DNA of 64,000 nt, taken from NCBI RefSeq assembly GCF_963675165.1, contig NC_087380.1:5278071-5342070 (forward strand), given 5' to 3'. The position numbers were made by a program, and so were the translations under genes. The DNA comes from Halichondria panicea (Eukaryota; Porifera; Demospongiae; Suberitida; Halichondriidae). The notes below the pieces were generated by a model. It had not been told where the DNA came from. It saw only the letters and a list, made by a program, of their open reading frames with translations, and did no database searches. Below are positions 22,714 through 36,100 of the stretch, one piece after another. Numbering within the stretch: position 1 is the first letter of the stretch; each line of letters opens with the position of its first letter.

Positions 22714-25700
22714 ATGAGTGAAGAAGACGTAACACGTTTCACTGCCCCAATTATCATCATTATCGAGTTTTTACTAGCTCTGGTACTAGCTGTCTACCTG
22801 TTGTACCAGTATGGAGACATCAAGAGGCAAAATCCGTTTGTTACAGTGTGTACTCTGATCATTTGGTTCATGAGCTTTGTCATCATCTTCCTTCTTCCTG
22901 TCGACGTATCATCAGTAAGTATCTGCTTGCCCTTCACATCTTTGTATAATTATGTTCCCAGAGCTGCCTTTGAGGTGATTTATGTACCTTGTTTACACGT
23001 ACACAGGGTTTCTATGAGTTGTGCCTAAGCCATCAACAAGCTAGCTCACCTGAACCACCTGCTCAAAACACTTGCATACAACTGACGGACAATGAAACTA
23101 AAGGCGTCTTAACATGTTCAAGCCTCGTATGCCCAGCTAGTACTGACCAAAACTTCACAATGTTTAGGCAACGCTGTGTTGACTGTTGTTTTCAGCCATA
23201 TTCATTTGTGTGCCCCTTACCCTTGGAGGTTATCTGGTACATCATCTATTGGCTTTTCTTCATACTTTCATGGTGAGACCTCCACCATGTGCATGTATAC
23301 ATTTCAGGGATATTAAGGTCCGTTTATAGTGATAGAGGATTCAACAGTGAGTTAATTGTCTGGTACAATGGTGTGAATATTATTCATAATTACAATATTC
23401 AACTATTTGCATGTTCATTGCGCACCTCCATCCACTTGCCATGTCAATAATACACATACCTACACCCAACAGGATAGTGCTGCCTCTGGAGCAGTCCTAC
23501 GTGCTGGCCAGCTACTTCAGCTTCTGGAAGAAGATAGTGAGAGCACTGATCGAGAATGCTATCTTTTACGCCACCTTTCTCGTCATATTTGTCATACTCT
23601 TCATCTACCTGGTTGTCGTCGAGAAGATTGTTGCTTTGTAAGCCAGTCTGTGTGCTACATGTACATACATACTGCTCATTGAGTGCTTGTGTAACGAATA
23701 AATGACCCGTACTGTACTGCCTACAATAGGTTCAAAGTATGACTATGGCGCTTCTATGTTTGCTATTTGCTGTACATCTCAGGGATCTGTTCTACTAATA
23801 GTGTGTTCGAAGTCTGTGTGCTGGTATTAAAAAAACCGCTGAGAATTCGTATACCGCACTGCTTTAATACAGTACATGCATGTACATGTAAGCACTACAT
23901 ACCCCCTTCAGAGAGAATCTCCCTTCCCTGCTGGCCACTGCGTCCAACACCTGGGGGCTGATCATCCTCACCGTATTGCTAGGATACGGACTAGTGGAGG
24001 TACCCAGGTCAGTGCCATTCTGATATTCCTGTCAGACATATTCCAGTCAGACATTTAAAAGTACAGCTTGTCATCAATACTCTGAGAGCAGACACTCTGA
24101 CACATACATGTACTAACACAGGTCCCTGTGGAATACGTCGAGGAGGACCTACTCCCTCAACCACTGCTACTTCAGTGCCTCCAAGCTTTACATCGACATG
24201 TCAGAGAGGGAGGAAAAATTCAAGGAAGTAATTGAGGTGTGTGCTGTGTGTGCTATGTGTGTGGGGGTGGGGCTGGGGCTGTGGCGAGCGGATATGTGAT
24301 GGTACTGTGTTGGAGAGCTCAGGCAGTAGAATGCAATAGAATGATAGTGGTCAGGAATAGATGCCTGTGTACATGTAGTGCATAAAATTTAATGTTTAAA
24401 GTGTGACGGATATTAAGGGTTGCAGTCAGCAACGGTGTAGGTAGCTTGATTCTACAGTATGTTACATGCAACATGTACTGTAAACACATAGTAGGATGCT
24501 ACAATTTGTGTACAATGAATGCACATGTATTATTAGTAAGATTATCTTCAATACGCTTTCTCTTCCTTCTCTGTAGCGTGTGACTCAGGTAGCCCGTAGT
24601 GTTCACTATAATGACCCGTTTCGTAAGTACATCAACGTCATCATCAAGAAGTTCCCTAAAGAGATGCAAGGAGAGTTTAGCAAGGGCCACGACGATTACG
24701 AGGACTTCAGGTACACACACACACAAGATTGTAAACGTACTGCATTACATGTATCTAGCATCTTGTACCTGTTATTATTACATAAAACCCATGCCTTGTG
24801 AAAGGCACTCCACTCTACCTGTTCTATAGATATGTGTTTGTTTCTACATGTATACATACACAAAGTCATCTACTAAGTGGTCACACGTAGGGCATTAATA
24901 AACGTGTACATTTAGTAAAATTTTTTAATGTGTCGTCAATGTTATTTCAGGAGTGGAGAGGACCCTCTCACTAAGCGCTCTCTGGAGTCTCTGCTCAAGC
25001 AAAGCATGAAGGCTGTCAGATACTTCAACAGCACCAAGATGTGAGCAGCACGTATTTTTAAGTATCAGTGCAATGTTTAATAGCAAACTACAATAGTTGG
25101 CAGTGATTGTGTGTTAAGGGTCATGCATAATTATGTATTGACCACTCAAGCGTGTATAGGGCCGCTAGCCTGATGTCTTTAATTATAGCCAGGGCCGTAG
25201 AGTGTACATTAATTGATCACATAGTTATGACATACATGTAGCCTAGAGCAAAACATTCAGAATTGTTTTCCGCGTTGCTTTATAGTGTTGTTACTGTTAA
25301 CTAGTATGTATTGTTTGTTCCCTGCAGTCACTGGCTGGCCTTGACTGACCAAACCTTGCAGTTGGAGGACGTGGAGCTCAACGCCACTAAGAAACCACGG
25401 TTAGTCTCAATTATACATGTATGTACTGGCTCTCGACAGGCATGATCTTTAGGCTTAAATTGTGTTGCACATTGTAAGTCTCTTGTTCAGCTGTTTTGGT
25501 TGTTTTGGGTGAACGCAACTGTTTCGTCTATTCTTTCTGTTTGTCCACACCCACTTGTTTATTATACAACAATGTGCTTTCAATACGAATCATGTATGCA
25601 TGTGTTTAAAACACCAGAGTAACTTAATTCAATTCGCCATCACCGAACGGTTCTCAACTACATGTATATGTACCCAGGGTGTTATACAGGATTTTGAAGT

Positions 25701-28386
25701 AGAGAGGGGAAATGAGAAAAGTAACCAGAAAATGTTGCTAAAAAAAGGTCAACTGTTATCTCAATACCCAGCTATGGACACTCAGTCATAATTGAAAGGG
25801 GGGGATACTCCCTTCCCCCCCTCCTGTATGACACCCTGGTTCCCTTTAGCTTGAATGCACATGTGTTATGCACATACATTGTACGTACTGCAGGATATTT
25901 GAGTCCTCCTTGAGGAAGAAAACGGAGTCCTGGTACACCACTCCTCTTGCAACAGCAGGTAACACCACACCATTCCCATTTACGTACCTATAAGTATATG
26001 CGCATATAATTATGTACTAACCCGTTGCTAACGGCCTACTGTTACTATCTCGCTCAGTATTGTTCACTTGGTAGTCAGTCAATCTTCCTGTTTTGATCGA
26101 AATATTCAGTCTACCACATTTTAAAATTACTGTACTGAATAGTATAGCAGCTCGATCTCCTAGCCTGGGTATTTGAGTATACTTTTGCCCACCTTGCTCT
26201 ATGTACTGCCACTCTCACCCCTTAATGCAGAGTGGTACTGGAAGTTATGGTTCCGGCCGTGGAGTTACCGAGTGGCCGCTATCTTCCTGGCTCTGCTCTC
26301 TATCATGATAATCTGGTCGGAGGTCACCTTCAGCATTCAGCAGGTATCACTGCTGCCCTTGCTAGAGAATATAGGTTGTCTTGAAGTTTTACATGTCCCA
26401 TATAAAGATTAGATCCACGTTATGTACTGTTTAATAGGGGAAAAGTGTCCATTGTGGTCACCCTGTCTACATTGTACATGTACATGTATAATACTGTCCG
26501 GTTAATACACCCTAAGGCATTCATTCATAGCATGTGTTTTAACCTGTGTTAGCAGGCAACCTCTTCATTACATCGCCTGTCCAAGGGTGACCATTATACA
26601 AACAGGTGTCACTGTACATGTACGTGCATATATTGTAATAATTATGTTAATAACCACACACAGAACCTTACAGCCACCCTTATTAGTTTATTCACATACT
26701 CAACTCTAACCCTAACTCATAACTGACAGCCCCACCCCCCTCCCTTCGTGTGCAGGTGCAACCCTCCCTCTCCATATTTGCCGTGATAGCCCACAAGTTG
26801 CATGAGGTTGGTAACTACATCTCAGTGGAAGTGCTCTCCATCTGTGTTGTGGCCTACATGAGTATATGCTCTTACTACACTGTGTTCAAGATACGCATAT
26901 TCAATCTCTACTACCTGGCGCCCAATCATGCCACTGATGAATACTCACTCCTCTTCAGCGCAGTGTGAGTGCTCCTAATAATAGCCGCCCTTGTACAATG
27001 TCCTTAACAAAGAATTGTGCGCTGTTTGTACGATATGCATGAAAGAAGCGGTGCGCATTGTACTGTAGCACAGGTTTTGAACTCATTACACATGTAGCTT
27101 AATTTAGCTACCGTATAGCGTGTAATTTTCGTGGGGCAAAATATTCGTGGTTTTTGTGGTTGGAAGTCTGACCAAGAATATTTTACCCACGAATGAAGCG
27201 ACCTTGCCTACCTTTACCTGCAAGTGCAAGCTCCAACCACGAAAATATTACCCACGAAATGTCTCAATATTGCTGAACCACGAATATTTTGTCCCCCGAA
27301 AATTTACCCGCTATACGGTAGTTTAGTGTTGATGCACGTACATGTAGAACCATTGCATACACACTTACGAGATTTCTTGAGACATTAAGAATTGAATGTC
27401 TGGATACTTTGTTACATCATAGATTGAAGAGTTAGAGGGATAGGAAACGGTTTGTATCTCGAGTAACATCCGCGCTACGGTGCGGTTTAATCGAGGCCAT
27501 CACAACAATATCTATTTCTACACTCAGTGCATAATAAACTACAAGTAACTGTGCTTAGTCCGTGAAACTCACTTATATTTCAAGGTCTATACCTATTGTA
27601 GTAGTCATAACCAGCACGCTTACACGTTACATGTTCCAATAGCTCTAAAGCAGCCTTGGGAACATATAACTTTATTGGAAAGTCTCTTTTTACTGGGTGT
27701 GGTCAGTCATTAGCAAGTACTACACGTGGCTCATGGACTAGGCGTGTTTTAAGTTGCTGAAAGAGATTATGTCTCGAGGAAACACAGCTTTGGGAGTTAC
27801 CCGGCAAAAGTGTGCTTAATAGCCTCGTTCATAGGGCGTAGCGCGGATAATTTTCGAGGCTCCACTGCAGATTCAATGTAAAATCATCACGTGCACCACT
27901 CCGTTTCCTATCCCTCTCTCTTCAATCTATGGTTACATCAACTTGACGTCTGTTTCATAATTATGCTTCTGATTATGCTTGCGTGTAATGTCTGCAGTCT
28001 GCTGAGTCGACTTGCCCTGCCCATCTGTCTCAACTACCTCTACATGATAGCAGTGGTGGACCTGGTGGCACATCCTGACCCTCAATACCCTCGACCTGAG
28101 ACCGCTTTCGCCTTGGTAAATCATCTTAGACTATAGTGTTTCATTTATATACATGTACTTTGGTACGTATACATGTACGTTTACTGTTTTGTATTATATA
28201 CTTTGTGCGGTACATGTGGTGTACTCTGAGTATCTCACTAGGCACAAAGTGACCTTCGCTTTAGTTTGGGTGTCCTGCTCTCTAAATTAGTAGTGGCGAT
28301 ACATAATACCTGTACTTTTTCATTGTCAATCGTTCATTACGAATAATCACACATTGTACACTACACTACACTACACTCCACTAGTC

Positions 28387-28451
<65 letters not shown>

Positions 28452-29349
28452 AGGCCACGGGCAACACAGACCTTATCCCCTGGCTCACCAACTACTTCTA
28501 CATCTATTACCCAATAGCCATCCTCCTGGTGTGCATAGCCACTCTGCTCAGTTTGGGCAGCCGGCTAGCCTCACTGCTAGGCTACCAAAAGTTTATTGGG
28601 GAAGATGACTTTTCTATGGATTATATAGAAGAGGGCAAGACACTCATGAAGAGAGAGCGGAGGATCAGACAGAGGCATCTCAGGGACTTTGGGAAGAAAA
28701 TGGTGTGTGTGGTTGTGTATAATAATAATACATGTACAAGCAGGTAGGCCAGATTCACTGTATACAGTACATTATTTTGGTTTGGTACCCTAATGTGTGT
28801 TCCTGGTATTGCCTGAGCAGGCAAACAGTCCCCCATTACGTGTACAGGTACTTGAATGTGGCCTGAAATCACTGAAATTTGGCATGTGTACATGTGTAAG
28901 TCACTGTGTTAGGTTAGAAGGTTTTGGTATTGTACATTTTGTTGTTAACTTTTTCACTCCCCCACCCCCCCACCCCTCTCCCACACACACAGTCCCGTGA
29001 CCAGTTGCCTGTTGACCTGCTCAGAGAGACCAGAGACAGTGAGAGAGCTCCTCAGAGAAGAAGGGAGAGCATAGACAAAGATGACGATGATTCAAAACTA
29101 GGACGATTCCTCACTAGAGCAAAGAGTGCAGCCAGAAAGGGCAAAGAAGGGTTAGTCGCAAAGTACAAAGCAACCAAGAACCGTGCAGGGAAACATGAGG
29201 ACTCTGTCGAATTGTTGCCTAGCAACTCGAGCTCGGAGGAGTTGCAGAGATCGGCTCGAGTGGCAAGTAGTGTGAGGGTGGAGCGAGGGGCGGGGCATGT
29301 GTCCAGATCCAATGCCCCACCCCCTAGGGACTTGTTCAATGACTTGTGA
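22714..29349 (+). CDS. LMBRD2: LMBR1 domain-containing protein 2
   Basis: Fourteen exons: 22714-22914, 23007-23272, 23473-23637, 23912-24007, 24122-24236, 24577-24710, 24951-25040, 25328-25399, 25894-25958, 26231-26343, 26756-26964, 27998-28115, 28454-28702, 28993-29349. They total 2,250 bases, 749 residues (human 695). The family is a nine-helix membrane protein; human LMBRD2 has been linked to beta2-adrenergic receptor signalling. Matches include [92 protein letters not shown] and [11 protein letters not shown]. The extracellular loop between helices 1 and 2 is longer and cysteine-rich compared with the human protein. The C-terminal tail is charged and ends with LFNDL, echoing the human ending DIFNDV. 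The start is the first ATG after the MFSD14 start. Introns hold transposons and a long CA tract right before an acceptor. Confidence 0.96.
27111..27318 (+). repeat. TA-flanked MITE, family C
   Basis: CCGTATAGCGTGTAATTTTCG at the left and GAAAATTTACCCGCTATACGG at the right, flanked by TA on both sides (27109-27110 and 27319-27320). Inner arms with AATATTCGTGG and CCACGAATATT continue the palindrome. It lies in the LMBRD2 intron before exon 12. Confidence 0.87.
27418..27931 (+). mobile_element. 514-bp inverted-repeat transposon with GTTACAT duplication
   Basis: Ends CATAGATTGAAGAG and CTCTTCAATCTATG, extended inward by GAGGGATAGGAAACGG and its complement. Subterminal arms with ATCCGCGCTACG are also inverted. 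GTTACAT occurs just outside both ends (27411-27417 and 27932-27938). No transposase ORF is present, so it is non-autonomous. It sits immediately upstream of LMBRD2 exon 12. Confidence 0.87.
28389..28450 (+). repeat. CA microsatellite abutting a splice acceptor
   Basis: About thirty uninterrupted CA units end in CACTCAG, which is the acceptor of LMBRD2 exon 13 at 28454. The tract replaces the usual polypyrimidine stretch. Confidence 0.95.
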
Positions 29350-30141
29350 ACTAGTTTTTCATGTCACATAATTATCGATTATGCAAGCACTCCTGATTAT
29401 TACTTATGGTGAGAATTATTAGACAGGTGTATTATTTACTTGCCAGTTATAATTTTTATATCAATGCAATCTATGATTATGATTAATAATTATTACTACC
29501 TGTAATTAGGGGGATCGAGGCGTTTTGTAAAGTAACGTGGGTGCATGCATGATCATGAGCTATATAGGGGCTTGTTGATTTCTCGTGTTGGAACGCAATC
29601 AAAATAATTAATTAATGCCCAACATTGAATTTGTAGGTACATACTGAATCGAATTTGAACATGCATAATACGCATATTAAATTATGTACAAGGGCACATG
29701 GAGGTACATAGATGTCTCAGATGTCTCATACATAATATAGCCTATAGCTGATTCTGCAGGGGCCAATTTGATAACATAAATTTTACTACAGGAACGTACA
29801 TTGTAGGATACATGCTTATAATGATTATTAAACTATACAGTATAATTATAATTATACTGACATGCATCATGTTAACAAACCCTATTGAAATTTTGTGATA
29901 AATTAAAACAACGAGTATGTCACTCTAAATCGTTACTGCATGATGGTCTGAAGTTGTAAATGTTGTATAACAGTAACTGCATATAGTACAGTAACAAGTG
30001 ACAGGAGTAAAAAAAATCAGGTAAACATGTACTGCATTGGTATCAAAATAAAAATAATAAGGTGAGATAATGCTGAACTAAAAGAGCACTGAGAATTACA
30101 GAAATAGGGAAAAGAATAAAATGTGTACGCAACAATTATGA
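29350..30141. other. AT-rich convergent intergenic region
   Basis: Between the stops of LMBRD2 (+) and the PDZ scaffold (-). It is AT-rich with AATTATTA-type runs, including AATAAA-like strings near 30047. It presumably holds two 3' UTRs. No gene or clear transposon is seen. Confidence 0.5.
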
Positions 30142-33100
30142 CTACTCTGTCCTCATCACAGTCAATTTAATATCTCCCTTGAGTTGTTTGAGTGTTTCCA
30201 CAGCTTGCTTGTGAGTCACATTCTCAAAGCTATGTCCGTTCACAGTGAGGATCTGGTCGCCCAGTCTCAGCCGTCCGTCTTGGCCAGCTGCACCCTCCTC
30301 AAACACAGACTTGACGTAGATAGGTAGGTCGCCATGTTTAGAACCTTTACCACCCACGATGCTGAAACCAAGACCGGACGGCCCTCGGTGGAGGTGGATC
30401 ACCTGGACACTGTGTGTGTGAGGAGGGGGGAGTTCGTCTATGAGCACTTGAAACATCGTTAATATAATTATATGTAATCAGATAATACTAGCTTTAAAGG
30501 GAGCACATTGCATGTGCTATAATTACATGTATGTGTGTGGAGATTTTATTTGCTAGAATGTGTGGGCCATAATGTGGCCATAATAAAACTAGAGCACTGA
30601 AGTGCAAACCCTCGGCTGGTGACATGATTATAAAGAAACCAGAAGAGTGATATAATGCAGTGCGTAGTGATGTATGACTGAGCTGTCTAGCACAGCAACT
30701 CAGGAGCAATAAAACTAAACCAGACTGGAGACATGCTGAAACATTGAGAACAGAGTTTTAGTTGTACATGAGGTCCTAGTCTAGGATCACAGCAAAGAAG
30801 CCTGGAGTCTCAGAGAAGTATGACTCTTGGATGGAGTAGGATCCCAGAGTCAGCTAACAAGAGCAACAAACAAGTCACAATTCTAGCTTTCTATTGTAGT
30901 GACCCTTTTCCACTGTTTTTGGTACGGAATCACTTCAGCTGTAAATACGGAGGGTGCCTCGAATAAAGGCCGCGTGTATAGTGTTGGCTAGCTAGCTGCC
31001 AATGTGCAAGTTAGTTTATGCTCGCTTTTATTCGACAACAAAGCTCTAACATCGAAATCTACTATTGTTAAAACTAATAACTTATTGTGTTAAGGCTATC
31101 CATGCTGTAAACGCAGTGCTGTGGCAGCCAGGTGAGCAGATCCTGAACTTACAAACAGACAAACAAACAAACAGACAAACCAAACGACTACTATAACCCG
31201 TGGCCGCCCACGCGTCTCGGGTTAACAATGTTGCCTATAATTAATATACAGGCAGAGGCAATGAAAATATTGCAACCTATACACATACAGGCCAAATACT
31301 AGCAAGTATATAGGGGTTTTGCTAATGAAAGCCAAGAGCATGCACTTACTTGTACTTTTCGTCTGGGCTTAACACGGGCATATCGATGTCGGTGTCCCCA
31401 TTAGCCACACCCCCTCCTCTATACCCACCAACATACTGGTGATGCATGTACTCGGGGGCATAGTCACTGGTGGGTGTTGAGTCAGCAACTCTGGCGTACG
31501 GAGGGATGATGCGATCATGACCTGTAATGCAAAGGAAAAGTAATTACTCACAACCACACTTTTAAGGATGGTACACGTAACAGTATAGTGATCCAATTTG
31601 CTACATTTTATACTATAACACACTTAAGGAAATGCACATAAGTTGTGATCAGTGGGTTACAGGGTAGGTAAAGATTTGAATACTGAGAACGCATTCAAGG
31701 CAAGGGTTCTATGGTTATAACAGCTACATGTAGTACACATCATTGTACATCGTAATCATATACTGTAACAGTAGCATTTCAGGCACATTACTGAGCAACT
31801 AAGTATACTTACCTGTAGGTTGTCTTCCTGTGGCTCCATATGGGTACTCCGGAGGAGGGGGGAACGTCTGAAATGCTTTCGGATCCCCTGATGATGTCAT
31901 ATCCAAATCACCTGATCGCCCATATTCCATTCGCTCGTGTGGAGGATGTGAGGGTGTGAAGGCATGAGGAGGGTGGAGCACTTCCAGAGAAACCTTGTTT
32001 CCACAACTCTGCACAACACAAACAAGCCTAATTGTGTATTTAGGAGGTAATAGTGCAAGCCTTGTATAAGGGTAAGAGGTGGTGAAACAACTGCTGCACA
32101 AGCTATACATCTGGTCACACAGTACACACCGTACACACCGCACATACACACATGCTCACCTGCAACAGATGCACTACAAAGTCTTGTCTAGCCGTGGACA
32201 CATCTTGCCCATTAATAGCGAGGATCTTATCTCCAGGGTGTATGCGACCGTCTAGATAGGCAGCTTTGTTCTGGACAACATTCTGTACAAATACACCACT
32301 TAGGGGGTGGTCCTCCTGCTCACAAATCATGAGCCCCAAGCCTCCCTGGTTGGGTTTCACCAGTTCAATGAGCTCCAGGTTGCTAGAGTGATCGGCAGGG
32401 GAAAAGGGAGGGACAGAGTCTACTGTATGGGAGAAAGGAATGGATGAAATTGCATGACTGCTATTGTTTGGGGCGAAATACGCAGGGTCAGTAGAAATCG
32501 TAGTGACCAGCAGAGTTAGTGACCATTATCATGACTAAGGATTGTGAAACTTTACACCAATAGATTATAATGTATTACATGAATGTACACTGATTTATAG
32601 GCTAAACGTGATACTTGTCTAGAGGTGGTAATGTAAGTCTCAACGACCAACGACTGACTATAGCATGGGCAGATCTCTGTACACGTAGAAGCATATTCAT
32701 TCTGAGTACTAAGTGCATGCTAACCTTCATTCAGGCTCAATTTGGAGGTGGATTTGCTGGTCTCTCTGAGTACAAGGAGGTGTACAAATGCTGGCGATGT
32801 CTTTATCGTTTGCATGGCCTCATCACGAGTGAGCTCCTCCATCGCAGTGTTGTTAACCATCTTTATCTGATCACCCGGTTTCAGACGCCCATCTTTGTCC
32901 GCAGGGCTGTCTGGGACAATACATTGAATGTATATTCCCAAGAGTGGTGAGTCCATTCCTCCAGTGAGAACCAAGCCCAGGTCATGTGTTCCCATGAATA
33001 TTATAATCTCACATTCCTTAAGGGGGGTGATATCTGTGAGAAGAGCAATTTTAGGAGTTGCAATGATAATATATGTTTGCAACACAAAAAGCGGTTACTT

Positions 33101-36100
33101 ATGCACCTACTCAGGGGCGGAACCTGCTAGGGGGTGGTTTTTAGGGGCTCAAGTCCCCCTTTTTGTAAAAACTACTTATTGTTAGTTTGAGGTTACAACA
33201 ATTTTGCCACTCACTTGCTAGACTACAACCAGGTCTAGCGACTAAGGGTATAAAGGATCTAGACCCTAGTAGAGCACTGAAGTTACTAACCCTCGGCTAT
33301 GGACATGAATAATAGAGTGTTATACAATAAGTGCAGTATAGTATGCACGAGCATACCATGGAAGCTGGCTAAGCAGCTCATTCATTTCATAATAGGAAAG
33401 TTCAAAGGTCAAATAGCTAAAAGTCGCCTCCGGCGGGGCGGAAGAAAGATGCTCCCCCCCTGGGCAGTTTAGCTAGCCGCCCAACAGGGCTTCACCCCTT
33501 CTAACTATCCTCCCCTTTGGATCCTCCCTTGCTACTGTCATACACTCTCTAATTTCCAAATGCACAGTCATACCTTCTACTTCACACCTTCTACTTCACA
33601 CCTTCTACTTTGTACTTCACAAACACCCTACCTTTATCTTTCTGCTCAAAATACTGGAAGCCCTGCTCAACCTCCCTCTCAGTTAGGGGTTGAGAGCTGC
33701 GGTTGGAGTAGTATGACATCCTGTTGCTGTCCACCTGTGCCACACCCGCTCTCTGCAGGATTCCCGGGCTCCCCATTTTGGGTCCTGTCTTGCCATCACA
33801 GTCCACACTGACAGGACGACGTCTAGACGGTTGCTTGAGTGAGCCTGCATGGGGAAACATTGTCATGTGCAGGGTTTCATCTAGTGTGGGGGGGGGGACT
33901 GGGGTGAACCTTCCCCCCCCAAAATGCTCATCTTCCCCCCCCCCCAAATGACATCATCACATTAGTACTATCTATGATGTGAAATATGTAACTAGATCTA
34001 CTGTAATGCACTAGCATGTAATAGGTGGTGTGGTCAACAAATGTGGGAGTGGCCAAACATTTTGCGGCGTGCGTAAACCTTCCTCCCCAAACTTTTAATC
34101 CTAGATGAAACCCTGATGTGAGCTATACTATACGTATACAAACCATGCAAAAAGCTAGTGCACAGTATGGATCATTTAAAGCAGGAAATTCAAATGATGT
34201 GGTGCATTTCCTGTGCATGGGAATTCCTGAGATTTGTATAAAAGGTTGAATGTTTACAAGTTCAAATAGTCTAATATCAAGTCATGATTATAAGCATGGC
34301 CACTAAGCAGCTACTACTCTACCTGCTATGTGCCCTTGCTTTTACTGCAGTAGTACAAGCTACAGAAGTGAGAGAGTCAAGGCCAATTGCATTAGTGAAA
34401 CCGACAAGTAGCATAGTCTATACTGATCGAGCTAACAATACAAACGATACTTGTGGGACAAACACAAACTGTCCTATCTGGGCAGAATGTAATACAGGAG
34501 ATTGTGTGTGCAGTGAGAATCTACCAGAATCATTAAAATGTGCTGAGCATACACTACAATTATCAGTGAGGATGTGTCACTGTGTGACTTTGGATGACGT
34601 TTCTGGAGACATTATCGAAGGGAAATGCTTCGTGAACTGTTTCAATGACAACTACAGAGATCATTATTATCTACAGCTTCCACAAAATACGTCCAGACTG
34701 AATTACTTCATGTGTGAGAAGTGGTGGAACAGAACAGGACCATTGTGTGGAGAGTGCTTACCCGGACACAGACCTTTGGCTTACTCTTACAATATGGCGT
34801 GTGTGAAATGCCCTGAGGGAAACAATAACATCTGGAAGTACATTTTAGCAGCTTACGGTCCACTGACAGTGTTTTATTTCATTGTTTTATTCTTGAAAGT
34901 AAATGGTACTTCTTCTCATCTTCATGGATACCTAATCTTTGCTCAACTATTTGCATCACCTGCTTTTACTAGAACACTTGACCTCGCAATCCACGAGCGA
35001 TACGATAAGGGTAGTAGTGGCATTGTATTTCCAATCCTCACAACTGCGTATGGAATATGGAACTTAGATTTCTTCAGATGGTTATATTCCGACCTTTGTC
35101 TTGATGTGTCTACACTTACAGTTTTAGCTCTGGACTATGCAGTGGCTATCTACCCACTTTTGTTGACTGTTGTCTCTTACATACTGATTGAACTACATAG
35201 TAAAAATGTTAGGATAGTGGTTATCTTGTGGACCCCATTTCGATGGTTGCTAACACGTTTTCGTAGAAAGTGGGAAAGTAGGACCACAGTGATCGATGCA
35301 TTTGCAACGTTCTTTCTACTCTCATTTGTCAAAATTGCATGGACTTCGTTTGATATCATTACCCCAGTTCAGGCTACCAGTGTGGGAACAAATGAAACAG
35401 AGTGGGTTTACTATTTAAATGCAACTGTTGTATTCTTCGGAACTGATCACTTACCGTATGCCATCGTAGCAATTGTCTTCTGTTTTGTACTCATTATTAC
35501 TTCAATGCTGTTTCTACTGTTCTATCAAGCTAAATCCACACAGAGGACACTGAACTGCTTGAGACTTCATCACCAGTTAATAAAAGCTGTTATGGACTCA
35601 TTCCAGGGCTACTACAAGAACGGAACAGAAAGAACGAAAGATTATCGATGGTTTGCAGCCGTACCTTTGATTGGACAATTCGCAATACTTGTTTTTTACT
35701 CGATGGCTCTCGATACCAGCATGTTACTACCTGAAACAGTTGTCGCCGTCTTCATCATGTTGCTAACGGTAATTGTGCAGCCCTATAAAAATCAGTTTGC
35801 ACATTATACAAAAATAGATGTTACATTTTGGGCTATCATTGCTCTCTGCTCTACTGGAGCCCGGGGAATATTCTATACATCACATTTAGAGACTGAAATT
35901 ATGAGTGGTATCCTCATCGTGGTGTATTTTTCTCCAATAATCTACATATCCTGTGTCTCTAGCTACTGGATTCTCTCTAAATTGAAACTGAAACAAAAGA
36001 TCTTTCGGATTAGAAACTGGAGAAGAAACCAACACATTGAGAGTGAACTTGAAGCAGTTTTTCCCGATCGAGTTGTTAACCCAGAGAACTACCAAGAAGT

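Noticed and set aside
28354-28608. ORF with a run of Thr-His repeats
   Set aside because: It reads through the CA tract in the wrong frame; the true LMBRD2 exon begins at 28454.
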